Below, piece after piece: positions 14,303 to 22,286 of a stretch of DNA of 33,304 nucleotides (position 1 is its first letter; each line of letters starts with the position of its first letter). The notes under the pieces were generated by a model. The model was not told the DNA's origin and searched no databases. It was given only the letters and a program-made list of their open reading frames with translations. A program made the translations under genes and the position numbers. Origin of the DNA: Bacillota bacterium (lineage in GTDB: Bacteria > Bacillota > Negativicutes > Sporomusales > Sporomusaceae); NCBI GenBank assembly GCA_023443285.1, contig JAEZVB010000047.1:1-33304 (forward strand), written 5' to 3'.

Positions 14303-15127
14303 ATGCTTCCTAAAATAGGATTGGCTTTAGGAGCGGGGGGCTTAAGAGGTCTTGCGCATATTGGGGTTCTAAAGGTACTAAGAAACCATCAGATACCGAT
14401 AGATTTTATTGCTGGTTGTAGTATTGGCAGTTTGATTGGTGCGTTGTATGCGGCCGGGCTTGAACCGGAAACTATTCTGAAGTTAGGCAAAACTTTAAAA
14501 AAACGTCACTGGTTAGACTTTGTAATTCCTCAGATGGGAATTGTTTCAGGCGAGCGTGCATTAGCAACTGTTCGGTTATTAACAAAACAAAAGACATTTG
14601 CAGATCTAAATACCCCGCTTGCAATCGTAGCGACCGAACTAAACAGTGGGCGAGAGTTTATTTTTACTGAAGGTGATGTTGCCAAAGCCGTACGGGCTAG
14701 TATTTCTGTGCCGGGAGTGTTTATTCCATACGCAATGGATGATATGCTCTTTATTGATGGAGCAGTTATTAATCCGACGCCTATTGATATTGCCCGAAAT
14801 ATGGGCGCAGATGTTGTGATTGCTGTTGACTTGGCGCATGCAGGTACGGTATGTAATATCCGCAATATGTTTGATGTGATAGTTCAATCTATTGATATCA
14901 TGGAAAGAGAATTATGTAAGTACCGCCAACCGCATTGCGATATCCTTATTCAGCCTGATGTAGGGAACCAGTCACCAAGTTCTTTTGATACAATGGATGA
15001 TTGTGCTTTAGCTGGAGAAGTGGCGGCAGAAGCAGTTATTCCCCAGATTAAGAAATTCTTGTCTAGTCAGGAATATAGAGCGGAGAAGTATGAAAATCCT
15101 GACCGCCCGCTTTCCAATGATTGCTAG
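14303..15127 (+). CDS. ylbK: Patatin-like phospholipase / esterase (YlbK/RssA type)
   Basis: A 274-residue cytoplasmic serine hydrolase with a Ser-Asp dyad: oxyanion loop GAGGLRGLAHIGV (residues 10-22), nucleophile elbow G38-C-S40-I-G42 and D152 in FIDGAVINPTPI. Bacterial patatins of this group (RssA, YlbK, NTE-like) act on phospholipids or lysophospholipids; the physiological substrate is not known. AGGGGG at 14290-14297 fits ATG 14303, while the TTG at 14282 lies before it. The 3' end overlaps the convergent tmcAL gene by 65 bp. The position matches ylbK of B. subtilis. Confidence 0.92.
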   Translation: MLPKIGLALGAGGLRGLAHIGVLKVLRNHQIPIDFIAGCSIGSLIGALYAAGLEPETILKLGKTLKKRHWLDFVIPQMGIVSGERALATVRLLTKQKTFADLNTPLAIVATELNSGREFIFTEGDVAKAVRASISVPGVFIPYAMDDMLFIDGAVINPTPIDIARNMGADVVIAVDLAHAGTVCNIRNMFDVIVQSIDIMERELCKYRQPHCDILIQPDVGNQSPSSFDTMDDCALAGEVAAEAVIPQIKKFLSSQEYRAEKYENPDRPLSNDC

Positions 15128-16316
15128 GAGAGCCAAGTACATAAGTATCAGTTGCGACAATGTCATAAGCCAACATATCTTGTAAGGGCGTTAATTTCTG
15201 GTGACGTTGCTGTCTGCTTGTAAGGAACTGAGATGTTTTGGTAATTACAGGTATGGTGGCCTGTTTGCTGATTTCCTGTAACATTTTTCGACCATTGTGG
15301 TTAAACGCGAGTATCCTGGCATATAATGGCCCCAGTTCGTCAAATTGTGTAAGTTTATCTTTAGTAATTCCTAATAGCGCATAAATAATAATTCGCTGTA
15401 AGCGAGTTAGTGTATAGCGTTTGCTTTTTATATAGGTTAGCAATTCCTGAGCGGTTGTTGCTTTATGGGCGGCATCGCTAATTTTATTGTGCAAGCCTTC
15501 GGCTACTTCTGGCAGTGCAGCTAATTCATCAAGTTGCATAGTTCTAAGCTTGGCCAAGATGATATTGCTGAAAGATTCTAATATTATGGGAGCTTTCCCA
15601 ATGGAAACTAAATTATTGATTTGGTTAGCGCAACACTCGGGTAAACATTTCCAAGCTGCGCTGCCGGGAATAAAGGTTTTGCTTTCCAATAGCGATGTTC
15701 TTACGGCAGTTGCGCTAGCAATGTCAGAGGTGATCAAATTGTCATGATAACTGGCGCGCAAGCGTTGTATAGGATGCGGTATGAGATGGGGAGAATAGAT
15801 ATTAATCGCCCGTAAGTATTCAATCGCCAGCAGGTTATTGGGCGTTTGAAGCAGGCTCTCAGTAACGCCTGCTTCAGCCGATAGCGCTGATGCTAAGCTG
15901 GCTGCATAGTTTTGACCAGTTTTCATTTTGCGTCGCATTTTATCAATAACGCATTTTTTATTTAATGCCTGGGCTGCCAAGGTTAGTGCGGATAAATCTG
16001 GTGTTTCAGTTCCAAAGCAGACATGATTAGTGACTCCAAGACGATCGAGAAGTTGAATACCTCCAGATGCAAAATATTGAGCGCTCCGTACCGCGTAGAC
16101 GGCAGGAAGTTCAATTACCAAATCGACACCGGACTGAACGGCCAGAGCTGCACGTGACCATTTATCTGTTAGTGCGGGTTCGCCACGCTGTAAAAAATTG
16201 CCACTCATAATACCGATGGCATATTGTGCTCCGGAAATTCGTTTAGCCTCATTCAAATGCCATAGATGACCATTGTGAAAAGGATTATATTCGACAATCA
16301 TACCTACTACGTTCAT
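15063..16316 (-). CDS. tmcAL: tRNA(Met) cytidine acetate ligase TmcAL (YlbM)
   Basis: TmcAL makes N4-acetylcytidine at the wobble base of elongator tRNA-Met, activating acetate with ATP. The N-terminus MNVVGMIVEYNPFHNGHLWH carries the nucleotidyltransferase HxGH motif (residues 14-17), followed by SGNFLQRGEPALTDKWSRA, ELPAVYAVRSAQYFASGG and CFGTE, all characteristic. The 417 residues match the family (about 400-415). The C-terminus GGQDFHTSPLYIPD also looks native, so the 65-bp overlap with the patatin gene is real rather than a misread end. It begins divergently from ackA, whose reaction also involves acetate. Confidence 0.95.
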   Translation of the reverse strand: MNVVGMIVEYNPFHNGHLWHLNEAKRISGAQYAIGIMSGNFLQRGEPALTDKWSRAALAVQSGVDLVIELPAVYAVRSAQYFASGGIQLLDRLGVTNHVCFGTETPDLSALTLAAQALNKKCVIDKMRRKMKTGQNYAASLASALSAEAGVTESLLQTPNNLLAIEYLRAINIYSPHLIPHPIQRLRASYHDNLITSDIASATAVRTSLLESKTFIPGSAAWKCLPECCANQINNLVSIGKAPIILESFSNIILAKLRTMQLDELAALPEVAEGLHNKISDAAHKATTAQELLTYIKSKRYTLTRLQRIIIYALLGITKDKLTQFDELGPLYARILAFNHNGRKMLQEISKQATIPVITKTSQFLTSRQQRHQKLTPLQDMLAYDIVATDTYVLGSPSNHWKAGGQDFHTSPLYIPD

Positions 16317-16441
16317 TATGCTTCACCCTATATTATTTTACCCTATTTTTTATGTTTGTGAAATTTTTTATTAAATAACTTTGCCAGATGAAGGGAAAAT
16401 ACGACAAGCGTCGAAAACATAAAAATTGATTAGTATTTCAA

Positions 16442-16461
16442 GTAGTAGTGGTAACTGCTAC
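16442..16461. repeat. Short inverted repeat upstream of ackA
   Basis: GTAGTAGT (16442-16449) pairs with ACTGCTAC (16454-16461), one wobble pair, GGTA loop. It sits 29 bp before the ackA start and has no T tract. It could be an operator or a leader hairpin. Confidence 0.3.
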
Positions 16462-16489
16462 ATATCCCGAAAAATAAGGAGGATGTTGT

Positions 16490-17692
16490 GTGAAAGTATT
16501 AGTTGTTAACTGTGGAAGCTCTTCACTTAAGTACCAATTGGTTAATATGAATGATGAGTCCGTTTTGGCTAAGGGATTGGTTGAACGTATCGGTTTAGAG
16601 GGTTCGGTATTAACTCATCAACCGGAAGGCAAAGACAAAGTTGTTATTAATGCTGATATCAGCAATCATAGCATTGGTATTAAGCTTGTTATTGATGCTT
16701 TAACCGATGCTAAGCATGGTGTTATCAGCAGCATGAAAGAAATCTCGGCTGTTGGTCACCGGGTTGTTCATGGGGGAGAAAAATTTGCCAGTTCAGTAAT
16801 GATTACACCTAAAGTTATGCAAGCTTTAGAAGAGTGTATTGAAATGGCTCCGCTTCACAATCCTCCTAACATCATGGGAATCAATGCATGCTCCCAAATA
16901 ATGCCTGGAATTCCCCAGGTAGCTGTTTTTGATACTGCTTTTCATCAAACAATGCCTAAAGAGGCTTTCCTCTACGCTATTCCGTATGAAGCCTATGAAA
17001 AATATGGTGTTAGACGTTATGGCTTCCACGGAACATCCCATATGTTTGTAGCTGAGCAAGTTGCCGAACTTATGGGCAAAAAACTATCTGATATTAAGGT
17101 CATTACTTGCCACTTAGGCAATGGCGCCAGCATCGCCGCTGTTAAAAATGGTAAATGCATAGATACCAGCATGGGCTTTACTCCGCTGGAAGGTTTGGTA
17201 ATGGGAACTCGTTCCGGTGGTCTTGACCCTGCTATAATTCCCTTTATGATGAAAAAAGAAAATATGAGTGCTGATCAAGTGGATAATTATCTTAATAAAA
17301 AATCTGGTGTACTTGGTGTATCAGGCGTATCAAGCGATTTCCGTGACATTGAAGAAGCTGCTAATGCTGGCAATGAGCGGGCTGCGCTGGCTCTTGATAT
17401 GTTTGCGTACAGAGTGCGCAAATTTGTTGGCTCCTATGTTGCTGCCATGGGTGGTGTGGATGCTATTGTATTTACTGCCGGTCTTGGCGAAAATTCAATT
17501 ACTATGCGTGAAAAAATTGGCAATAGCTTTGAGTATTTGGGAACTAATATTGACCCTGTTAAAAATAATGTCAGGGGTAAGGCGCAAGAAATCAGTGTTG
17601 ATGGCGCTAAAGTTAAAGTTTTTGTTATTCCAACGAATGAAGAACTTGTTATCGCACGCGATACCAAGAAAATTTGCGGCGATCTTGCATAA
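16490..17692 (+). CDS. ackA: Acetate kinase AckA
   Basis: Catalyses acetyl-phosphate + ADP to acetate + ATP, the substrate-level phosphorylation step of acetate-forming fermentation or acetogenesis. Signatures: VLVVNCGSSSLKYQL (residues 3-17), GHRVVHGGEKF, DTAFHQTMP, YGFHGTSH, HLGNGASIAAV, GLVMGTRSGGLDPAI and FTAGLGENS. The 400-residue length is standard. AAGGAGG at 16476-16482 is 7 bases before the GTG start. It is a single gene with a terminator downstream; no pta lies in the window. It sits inside the otherwise conserved ylb cluster. Confidence 0.98.
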   Translation: MKVLVVNCGSSSLKYQLVNMNDESVLAKGLVERIGLEGSVLTHQPEGKDKVVINADISNHSIGIKLVIDALTDAKHGVISSMKEISAVGHRVVHGGEKFASSVMITPKVMQALEECIEMAPLHNPPNIMGINACSQIMPGIPQVAVFDTAFHQTMPKEAFLYAIPYEAYEKYGVRRYGFHGTSHMFVAEQVAELMGKKLSDIKVITCHLGNGASIAAVKNGKCIDTSMGFTPLEGLVMGTRSGGLDPAIIPFMMKKENMSADQVDNYLNKKSGVLGVSGVSSDFRDIEEAANAGNERAALALDMFAYRVRKFVGSYVAAMGGVDAIVFTAGLGENSITMREKIGNSFEYLGTNIDPVKNNVRGKAQEISVDGAKVKVFVIPTNEELVIARDTKKICGDLA

Positions 17693-17715
17693 CTGCTAAG
17701 CAACCTTCGCATGAT

Positions 17716-17745
17716 AGGCAGGGGACACTTCGTTCCCTGCCTTTC
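17716..17745 (+). terminator. Rho-independent terminator of ackA
   Basis: AGGCAGGG (17716-17723) pairs with CCCTGCCT (17735-17742), followed by TTTC. It lies just upstream of the next promoter. Confidence 0.85.
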
Positions 17746-17752
17746 ATATTTC

Positions 17753-17781
17753 TTGACAAACATTCGGCGTGTCGATATAAT
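17753..17781 (+). promoter_or_regulatory. Consensus sigma-A promoter of the DUF177-rpmF operon
   Basis: TTGACA (17753-17758) and TATAAT (17776-17781) are separated by exactly 17 bp, a perfect consensus on both hexamers. The first gene starts 23 bp after the -10. Confidence 0.95.
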
Positions 17782-17803
17782 AGATGAAGGTTGGTGGAAA
17801 ATG

Positions 17804-18319
17804 ATGAAAATTAACATGGCACAAGTTAAAAAAGAGCCTGGCAGTGCCCAATCCTTTTCTTTTAAAACTTCAGCCGAAGAACTAGGTCTTGACAAAGAGC
17901 GCGGCTTTTTGTTGGAACGTGTATTAGTGGAAGGTCTGGTTTTAAATAAGGGAATGTCTTTTGAGGTAACTGGTGAAATCAATACGAAATTGAAACAAAT
18001 TTGCAGCCGGTGTCTTGAAGACATGATTACTTTACTTAAGGTTTCGTTTAGTGAAGAGTATCAAGAAGTTGATGGCAAAGAATCTGGACAAGTTTCTGAT
18101 TTGGAAATTAACTGTTTTAGTGGTGATGAGATTGATATTACCGATCTTGTCCGTGAAACACTTTTGTTGGCCGAGCCTATTAAACCAGTGTGCAGCGAAA
18201 CATGCCGCGGACTATGTCATGAGTGCGGAGCTAACCTAAACATAACTACCTGCGGCTGCAACCCGGTTACATTTGATCCAAGGCTTGCGGTTTTAGAAAA
18301 ACTCTTGTCAAAGGACTGA
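17804..18319 (+). CDS. DUF177/YceD family protein (YlbN)
   Basis: A 171-residue protein of the YceD/DUF177 family, almost always encoded just before rpmF; plant and bacterial members are linked to 23S rRNA accumulation and ribosome biogenesis. Cysteine pairs are visible: CSRCLED in the middle, then PVCSETCRGLCHECGANLN and CGCN near the end, suggesting zinc binding. The upstream promoter excludes the longer reading frame back to 17711. Tandem ATGs at 17801 and 17804 are both possible; GGTGG at 17793-17797 favours 17804. It lies 41 bp before rpmF in one operon. Confidence 0.93.
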   Translation: MKINMAQVKKEPGSAQSFSFKTSAEELGLDKERGFLLERVLVEGLVLNKGMSFEVTGEINTKLKQICSRCLEDMITLLKVSFSEEYQEVDGKESGQVSDLEINCFSGDEIDITDLVRETLLLAEPIKPVCSETCRGLCHECGANLNITTCGCNPVTFDPRLAVLEKLLSKD

Positions 18320-18360
18320 GATATGCAGGTTGGCCAATTTTGCTAAGGAGGTGGAAACAA

Positions 18361-18537
18361 ATGGCAGTACCTAAGCGCAAAATGTCCAAAGCCCGTCGTG
18401 ATAAGCGTCGTGCAAATTGGAAGCTTACCGTTCCTGGATTAGTCGAATGTCCCCAGTGTCACGAAAAAAAGATGCCTCATCGTGTTTGTCCTGAATGTGG
18501 TCATTATAATGGTAAAGTTGTGGTTCAAGCAGAATAA
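18361..18537 (+). CDS. rpmF: 50S ribosomal protein L32
   Basis: A 58-residue ribosomal protein. MAVPKRKMSKARRDKRRANW is the diagnostic basic N-terminus and C30-x2-C33 / C43-x2-C46 form the zinc ribbon, so this is the zinc-binding form of L32. AAGGAGGTGG at 18345-18354 fixes ATG 18361, excluding the frame extension to 18340. It is the second gene after DUF177 and is followed by a strong terminator. Confidence 0.98.
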   Translation: MAVPKRKMSKARRDKRRANWKLTVPGLVECPQCHEKKMPHRVCPECGHYNGKVVVQAE

Positions 18538-18547
18538 AAAAATAAGT

Positions 18548-18593
18548 AGTGAGCAAGATAAAAGGCGTTTATTTTTATCTTGCTCACTTTTTT
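18548..18593 (+). terminator. Strong rho-independent terminator after rpmF
   Basis: A 16-bp perfect stem, AGTGAGCAAGATAAAA (18548-18563) with 18573-18588, ends in a T run. It separates the ribosomal unit from the lipid operon. Confidence 0.95.
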
Positions 18594-18595
18594 GC

Positions 18596-18624
18596 TTGCA
18601 TAATTAGTAGTAACTAGCTATAAT
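18596..18624 (+). promoter_or_regulatory. Sigma-A promoter of the fapR operon
   Basis: TTGCAT (18596-18601) and TATAAT (18619-18624) are 17 bp apart. fapR starts 49 bp after the -10, with an inverted repeat in between. Confidence 0.85.
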
Positions 18625-18646
18625 TAATACTAGCATTTGGTATTAA
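18624..18646. promoter_or_regulatory. Inverted repeat at the fapR start site, possible FapR operator
   Basis: TTAATAC (18624-18630) and GTATTAA (18640-18646) are perfectly inverted around a 9-bp centre and cover the predicted transcription start. FapR operators in B. subtilis are TTAGTAC-like palindromes near promoter -10/+1, so the place is right, but the arm spacing differs from the 17-bp Bacillus site. Confidence 0.45.
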
Positions 18647-18673
18647 AACTTACTGATAAAACTAGGTGATGTT

Positions 18674-19243
18674 ATGGCGCGGATTCAAAAAAAAATACGT
18701 CAGGGGCAATTGAAGGAAAAGTTGCTAAGCACGCCTTTTCTTACAGATGAAGAATTGGCAGCGCATTTGAGTGTTAGTGTGCAAACAATCCGTCTTGACA
18801 GACTGGAGCTTGGTATACCAGAACTTAGGGAACGCACTAAGCAGATGGCCGAAGAAGCTCGTAACAAGCTCAAGGCTATATCAAGTGCGGACGTTGTTGG
18901 GGAACTGATTGATCTTGAACTGGGGAAATCAGGTATATCGCTAATGACAATATCACCTGATATGGTTTTCGAAAAGACGAGAGTGGCACGGGGTCATTTT
19001 GTTTTTGCCCAGGCAAATTCTTTGGCATTAGCAATAATTGATGCGCCCATGGCTGTAACTGGCGTTGCTAATGTTAAGTATAAAAATGCTGTGCATGAAA
19101 GTGAAAAACTAGTGGCAAAAGCCGAGATTATAAAAAAAAGAGGCAATAAATATTTTATTTGGGTAAAAACTAGGAATGATAAACAGGAAGTATTCCGCGC
19201 TAAATTTATTATGGTATCACTTGAAGCTGATTTGTATAAATAG
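18674..19243 (+). CDS. fapR: Fatty acid biosynthesis transcriptional regulator FapR
   Basis: A repressor of lipid synthesis genes, released by malonyl-CoA. The N-terminal helix-turn-helix is in TDEELAAHLSVSVQTIRLDR (about residues 26-45), joined by a linker helix to a hotdog-fold effector domain (GHFVFAQANSLALAIIDAPM, and FRAKFIMVSLE at the end). 189 residues is the usual length. It leads the plsX-fab operon, the same position as in B. subtilis, and so probably controls its own operon. The acc genes that make its ligand are not in this window. Confidence 0.95.
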   Translation: MARIQKKIRQGQLKEKLLSTPFLTDEELAAHLSVSVQTIRLDRLELGIPELRERTKQMAEEARNKLKAISSADVVGELIDLELGKSGISLMTISPDMVFEKTRVARGHFVFAQANSLALAIIDAPMAVTGVANVKYKNAVHESEKLVAKAEIIKKRGNKYFIWVKTRNDKQEVFRAKFIMVSLEADLYK

Positions 19244-19295
19244 CGTAGATATCAACACACTTATTTTGGGTTGGTATTGTGAAGGGAGATACTGA

Positions 19296-20321
19296 ATGAA
19301 GGTTGCTATAGATGTTATGGGCGGAGATTATGGGTCTGACGAAATAGTTTTAGGCGCATTAGAGGCTGCCCGGGAATATCAAAATGAAAACATTGAAATT
19401 GTTCTAGTTGGTGATCAAACTCAAATTAATGAAGCGCTTGACCGGCATGGTAAGTGGAGCGAGGCAAAGATTTCTGTTCACCACGCTAGTGAAGTTATTG
19501 ATATGCATGATTCACCTGGTGCTGCTGTGAGGAAAAAAAAGGACGCATCAGTTGTTGTTGCCACTGGCCTTGTGAAACAAGGGCTATGTGATGTAGTAAT
19601 ATCGGCTGGGAGTACCGGTGGAGCTGTCGCAGCCGCTCTATTTGGCTTAGGACGCATTAAGGGTATTGAACGACCTGCTATTGCGACACCTATACCTAAT
19701 CTGACGGGAACAACTGTTCTTTTAGATTCAGGAGCTAATGTTGATAGTAAGCCTAAGCACTTGGTGCAAAATGCTATTATGGGTGCTATTTATGCTGAGT
19801 ATGTACTGAATATTCCAAGACCGAGGGTAGGTCTTTTAAATATTGGTGAGGAAGAAAGCAAAGGGAATGAGCAGGCATTTGCTACTTACCCGCTGTTAGC
19901 ACAGCTTAATACTGTTAATTTTATTGGCAATATCGAAGGAAGGGACATTCCCAAGGGTACTGTTGACGTTGTGGTTTGTGATGGCTTTGTGGGAAATATT
20001 GTCCTGAAGTTTGGTGAAGGCTTAGCAAGTGCTATTTTACAATTGGTTAAGGAAGCAATTAAGACCAGCGGTTTTTGGGCGAAGATGGCATCCATGCTTG
20101 TATTGCCTGCATTAAAGGGTTTAAAGAAAAAACTTGATCATGCCGAATACGGCGGAGCACCGCTGTTAGGTGTCAACGGTGGTTTTATTATTTGTCATGG
20201 TAGTTCACGGGCAAAGGCTATAAAGAATGCTATTAGAGTAGCGAAAGAATTTACCGAACAACAAGTTGTAGCCCACATTTGCGAAAATATTGCTAAGGAG
20301 GGGATTGTTTCCAATGATTGA
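19296..20321 (+). CDS. plsX: Phosphate acyltransferase PlsX
   Basis: Makes acyl-phosphate from acyl-ACP and phosphate for the PlsY step of phospholipid synthesis; a peripheral membrane enzyme. MKVAIDVMGGDYGSDEIVLG, DSPGAAVRKKKDASVVVAT, SAGSTGGAVAAALFGLGRI, RPAIATPIPN, LLNIGEEESKGNE and EYGGAPLLGVNGG are all family blocks. The 341 residues match the family. The ribosome-binding site GAAGGGAG precedes the ATG. Its last codons overlap the fabH start (ATGATTGA at 20314-20321), so the two are coupled. Confidence 0.98.
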   Translation: MKVAIDVMGGDYGSDEIVLGALEAAREYQNENIEIVLVGDQTQINEALDRHGKWSEAKISVHHASEVIDMHDSPGAAVRKKKDASVVVATGLVKQGLCDVVISAGSTGGAVAAALFGLGRIKGIERPAIATPIPNLTGTTVLLDSGANVDSKPKHLVQNAIMGAIYAEYVLNIPRPRVGLLNIGEEESKGNEQAFATYPLLAQLNTVNFIGNIEGRDIPKGTVDVVVCDGFVGNIVLKFGEGLASAILQLVKEAIKTSGFWAKMASMLVLPALKGLKKKLDHAEYGGAPLLGVNGGFIICHGSSRAKAIKNAIRVAKEFTEQQVVAHICENIAKEGIVSND

Positions 20322-21327
20322 AACTAAAGCAGTAGGAATTATTGGGATTGGTACATATGTGCCTGAAAAGGTACTGACAAATAAAGATTTAGAGAGTATG
20401 GTAGATACTTCTGATGAATGGATTGTGGAGAGAACCGGTATTCAGGAACGTCGAATAGCTTCGCCGGATATGGCAACTTCGGATTTAGCCAGCAAAGCGG
20501 CACAAAGAGCTCTCGATGATGCTGGTGTTACTGCTGAAGAAATTGATCTTATTATTGTTGCTACAGCCACGCCGGATATGTTCTTTCCGTCAACAGCTTG
20601 TTTAGTACAGGCAAATATCAAAGCGACTCATGCTGCGGCCTTTGATTTGGCTGCTGGATGTTCCGGATTTGTTTACGGTATGGTTACCGGCAGTCAATTT
20701 ATTAAGGCTGGTTTATATAAAAAAGTGTTAGTTATTGGCGCGGAATGTCTTTCGAAAATATTGGATTGGACTGATCGTAATACTTGTGTTTTGTTTGGTG
20801 ATGGAGCCGGTGCAGCAGTACTGGCTGAGACAGCACCGGGTTATGGTATCCTAGCTGCGCAACTGGGTGCAGATGGTTCAGGCGGTGACTTGTTAAAGCT
20901 TCCAGCCGGCGGTTCGCGCAACCCGGCAACAAATGAAACCGTTTCCCAAAGAATGCATTTTGTTCATATGAGTGGGAATGATGTATTTAAGTTTGCCGTT
21001 AAAATAATGGGAGAGGCTGCAAATAGAGCTTTGGAAGATGCCGGCCTTAGCGCTGGTGATGTTGATTGCTTAATCCCTCATCAGGCAAATATTCGGATAA
21101 TCCAATCGGCAGCTAAGAGACTCAAATTGCCAATGGATAAAGTTATGATTAATGTTAATAAATATGGTAATACTTCGGCCGCTTCTATTCCTATTGCGCT
21201 GGAAGAGGCTGTACATGGCGGCAAAATCAAACAAGGTGACAATGTCGTTCTTGTTGGTTTTGGCGCAGGATTAACTTGGGCATCGGCTGTTATAAAATGG
21301 GGCAAGGAGGCCAACACTAATTGCTAA
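20314..21327 (+). CDS. fabH: Beta-ketoacyl-ACP synthase III FabH
   Basis: Starts fatty acid chains by condensing an acyl-CoA with malonyl-ACP. The catalytic triad is C116 (AAGCSGF), H256 (IPHQAN) and N286 (NKYGNTSAAS) in a 337-residue protein; DTSDEWIVERTGI and GDGAGAAVL are also typical. ATG 20314 is preferred because AAGGAGGGG at 20295-20303 precedes it; an in-frame upstream ATG at 20290 lies inside plsX. It overlaps plsX by 8 bp and fabK by 7 bp. Confidence 0.98.
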   Translation: MIETKAVGIIGIGTYVPEKVLTNKDLESMVDTSDEWIVERTGIQERRIASPDMATSDLASKAAQRALDDAGVTAEEIDLIIVATATPDMFFPSTACLVQANIKATHAAAFDLAAGCSGFVYGMVTGSQFIKAGLYKKVLVIGAECLSKILDWTDRNTCVLFGDGAGAAVLAETAPGYGILAAQLGADGSGGDLLKLPAGGSRNPATNETVSQRMHFVHMSGNDVFKFAVKIMGEAANRALEDAGLSAGDVDCLIPHQANIRIIQSAAKRLKLPMDKVMINVNKYGNTSAASIPIALEEAVHGGKIKQGDNVVLVGFGAGLTWASAVIKWGKEANTNC

Positions 21328-22262
21328 CTAACAAACTTTGTCAGCTTTTAAATATTGAATATCCTATTTTGCAAGGGGGGATGGCCTGGGTAGCGACAGC
21401 TGAATTAGCAGCTGCGGTATCTAATGCTGGTGGTTTAGGACTTATTGGTGCAGGACATATGCCTCCTGATGCACTTAGAGCAGAGATCAAAAAAACAAAA
21501 AGTTTGACAAATAAGCCTTTTGGCGTCAATATTATGCTCAAGTCGCCTTTTGTAAATGAGGTAATGCAAGTTGTTGTTGAAGAACGTGTAGCTGTTGTAA
21601 CTACTGGGGCAGGCAATCCTGGAGAATATATTCCGGCTCTAAAAGAAATAGGAGCAAAGGTAATTCCAGTCGTGGCATCTGTTGCGCTTGCAAAACGCTT
21701 AGAACGGGTAGGGATTGATGCTATTATTGCCGAAGGCATGGAAAGCGGCGGACATGTAGGTGAAGTAACGACTATGGCATTAGTGCCATTGGTTGCTGAC
21801 GCCGTTAATGTGCCAGTTATTGCTGCTGGCGGCATTGGTGATGCTCGCGGCGTAGTGGCGGCATTAGCTCTGGGAGCTCAAGGTGTTCAGTTAGGAACTA
21901 TTTTTGCTGCCTCTACTGAATGTACAGCGCATCCTAATTACAAGGCGGCAATTGTTAAGGCTAAAGAACGCTCAACAGTAGTCACCGGTGCAATAACAGG
22001 GCATCCTGTTAGAGTAATTGCAAATAAGTTAACCCGCGATTTTGCCGAATTAGAAAAGCGCGGTGCTTCAGCTGAAGAATTGGAGCGTCTGGGTGCTGGA
22101 AAACTCAAAGCGGCTGTACGCGATGGTGATATAGATTATGGATCGGTAATGGTTGGCCAAGTGGCCGGTATGATTATCGAGGTACGAACTGTAAATGAAA
22201 TTATGCAGGATATTGTTCAACATATTCCTAAGGTAATGGTTGAACTTACGCAAAAAATATAG
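21321..22262 (+). CDS. fabK: Enoyl-ACP reductase II FabK (FMN-dependent)
   Basis: Reduces enoyl-ACP with NAD(P)H and FMN, the last step of each elongation cycle. The TIM-barrel nitronate-monooxygenase fold shows PILQGGMAWVATAELAAAVS, GAGNPGEY, EGMESGGHVGE with catalytic H145, IAAGGIGDARG and GAQGVQLGT, and the FabK-type tail ERLGAGKLKAAVRDGDIDYG, then SVMVGQVAG. Length 313 is standard. The TTG start overlaps the fabH stop, with AAGGAGG at 21304-21310. No FabI, FabL or FabV is seen, so this is probably the housekeeping enoyl reductase. A paralog lies at 24409. Confidence 0.95.
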   Translation: MLTNKLCQLLNIEYPILQGGMAWVATAELAAAVSNAGGLGLIGAGHMPPDALRAEIKKTKSLTNKPFGVNIMLKSPFVNEVMQVVVEERVAVVTTGAGNPGEYIPALKEIGAKVIPVVASVALAKRLERVGIDAIIAEGMESGGHVGEVTTMALVPLVADAVNVPVIAAGGIGDARGVVAALALGAQGVQLGTIFAASTECTAHPNYKAAIVKAKERSTVVTGAITGHPVRVIANKLTRDFAELEKRGASAEELERLGAGKLKAAVRDGDIDYGSVMVGQVAGMIIEVRTVNEIMQDIVQHIPKVMVELTQKI

Positions 22263-22286
22263 ATTGACGCATAAGGAGGGAAAGAA

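Noticed and set aside
16356..16375. Possible Rex (NADH-sensing) site upstream of ackA
   Set aside because: Only one half, TTGTGAA at 16356-16362, fits; the expected second half TTCACAA is absent.
17434..18024. 196-codon open frame on the minus strand across the ackA end and DUF177 start
   Set aside because: It lies opposite two certain genes, crosses a terminator and a consensus promoter, and its translation is low-complexity (Ser/Thr/Pro-rich) with no ribosome-binding site.
21341..21835. 164-codon minus-strand open frame opposite fabK
   Set aside because: It mirrors the codon pattern of fabK, is rich in Ala/Pro/Thr, and has no start signals.
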